Shown here piece after piece: positions 4,330 through 5,104 of a stretch of 5,104 nucleotides of DNA; position 1 is the stretch's first letter, and each line of letters opens with the position of its first letter. The notes below the pieces were generated by a model. The model made no database searches and was not told the DNA's origin. It saw only the letters and a program-made list of their open reading frames with translations. The translations under genes were made by a program, and so were the position numbers. This stretch comes from JBLNCE01 sp050260415 (GTDB taxonomy: Bacteria; Bacillota; UBA4882; JAAYXC01): NCBI GenBank assembly GCA_050260415.1, contig JBLNCE010000090.1, positions 1-5,104 on the forward strand, written 5' to 3'.

Positions 4330-5104
4330 TTAAGTGGCGGGTGTTGCCAATCCACTTTGCTGTTCAGTACTGCTTGTCGAGCACTGGTGAATCTCAAGTG
4401 AAACATGTGCAAGCCCAAGATGCTTTGGCATGCGTGCTCGGTACTCGTCTGGCGTTGCGGGTTCGCGCGCGACGACCGTCACGACCACAGCGTAGATATT
4501 AGGACCGATAGACCACAGATGCAGGTCAGCAACCTTACTGTCCTGATCCCCTTCAATACTCTCTTTGATTGTCTGGCTGAGAGCCTCCGGTCCTTGCCGG
4601 TCGAGCAAAATAAGGCTGGTCGACTGCAATAAACCGTATGACCACCGGGCGACGAGGAGCGCACCCACAATGCCCATTGCTGGATCCATCCAGATAAAGC
4701 CCAAGTACTTCGCGGCGAGCAAAGCGAGGATTGCCAAGACGGAGGTCAGCGCATCAGCCATCACATGCAGATAAGCCGACTTGAGATTGTGGTCATGGTG
4801 ATATGCGTGAGTGTGATCATCGCCCTCGAAGGCATCATCTGTTCCAAGAATGAAGACGCTGATGCCGTTGACAAGCAGCCCGAGCACAGCAACGAGAATA
4901 GCTTGGTCGAAGATGATTTGAACCGGCTGGATAAGCCGGCCAAAACTTTCCCCAGCCATCAAGAGGGCAAACACAGCCAACAGCACGGCTCCGCTGAAGC
5001 CTCCAAGTGTGTTGATCTTGCCGGTGCCGAAGCTGTAACGCCTATCGTGGGCATGGCGCCGGGCATAGATATAGGCGAAGGCGTTGACACTGAGAGCCAC
5101 CGCG
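4330..5104 (-). CDS. dmeF: CDF-family Co(II)/Ni(II) efflux transporter, DmeF-like (partial, N-terminus beyond window)
   Basis: This frame runs off the right edge. The GTG at 5100-5098 is an internal Val of AVALSVNAFAYIYARR, since CDF proteins continue upstream with two more helices and the first metal-site residues. The visible 256 residues hold YSFGTGKINTLGGFSGA (22-38), the remaining transmembrane helices, a short acidic/His loop GTDDAFEGDDHTHAYHHDH (86-104), the metal-site pair H112-x3-D116 in AYLHVMADALTS, LLDRQGPEA (165-173), and the cytoplasmic C-terminal domain with VADLHLWSIGPNIYAVVV and LGLAHVSLEIHQC. These match DmeF-type transporters, which export Co and Ni by proton antiport at the inner membrane. 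The His-rich loop is shorter than in the DmeF sequences I recall, and a polar tail STSSTEQQSGLATPAT follows the usual end. By eye its GC is lower (near 50-55%) than that of the S41 gene. It is separated by 155 bp from the next gene, so probably a different unit. Confidence 0.88.
   Translation of the reverse strand, partial: AVALSVNAFAYIYARRHAHDRRYSFGTGKINTLGGFSGAVLLAVFALLMAGESFGRLIQPVQIIFDQAILVAVLGLLVNGISVFILGTDDAFEGDDHTHAYHHDHNLKSAYLHVMADALTSVLAILALLAAKYLGFIWMDPAMGIVGALLVARWSYGLLQSTSLILLDRQGPEALSQTIKESIEGDQDSKVADLHLWSIGPNIYAVVVTVVAREPATPDEYRARMPKHLGLAHVSLEIHQCSTSSTEQQSGLATPAT

Overview
The window looks like chromosomal DNA of a Gram-negative bacterium. Three things support this: a lipoprotein signal peptide with an LAGC lipobox, a proteobacterial-type DmeF cation-efflux protein at the right edge, and GC-rich REP-like hairpins of the 'CCCCTCCCC...GGGGAGGGG' kind at the left edge. 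A deltaproteobacterial (Desulfobacterota-like) source would fit the hairpins and the small DUF7670-type membrane protein. That is inference from recalled family members, not a proof.

Left part (1-485): no convincing gene. It holds two opposed GC-rich hairpins (about 14-35 and 119-156). It also holds a 95-bp structure made of two perfect inverted repeats sharing exactly one centre (185-198/266-279 and 212-227/237-252), in which the core AACGAAA occurs four times with matched spacing. To its right is the only plus-strand gene, a secreted lipoprotein esterase of the esterase D/feruloyl-esterase type (486-1355).

Middle and right part (1381-4174): all coding is on the minus strand. Transcription order is (i) a 25-codon GTG-started small ORF (4174-4097) with a strong Shine-Dalgarno, overlapping by ATGA (ii) an S41/tricorn-like serine peptidase (4100-2877). 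After 99 nt comes (iii) a polytopic membrane protein with an HEGGH zinc motif, probably an M50-like site-2-type metalloprotease (2777-1968). After 65 nt comes (iv) a four-helix DUF7670-type membrane protein (1902-1543). Directly behind its stop, in the same frame, is (v) a 53-codon open stretch that reads like the C-terminus of an unrelated protein (1542-1381), interpreted as a gene remnant. It ends 25 bp from the convergent esterase stop.

Right edge (4330-5104): the 3' part of a CDF-family Co/Ni efflux gene (dmeF-like), cut by the window end and separated from the peptidase cluster by a GC-rich 155-bp gap.

The most notable unit is the minus-strand set of small peptide, soluble peptidase, membrane metalloprotease and small membrane protein. 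Whether it acts as one system is inference from order, strand and spacing only.
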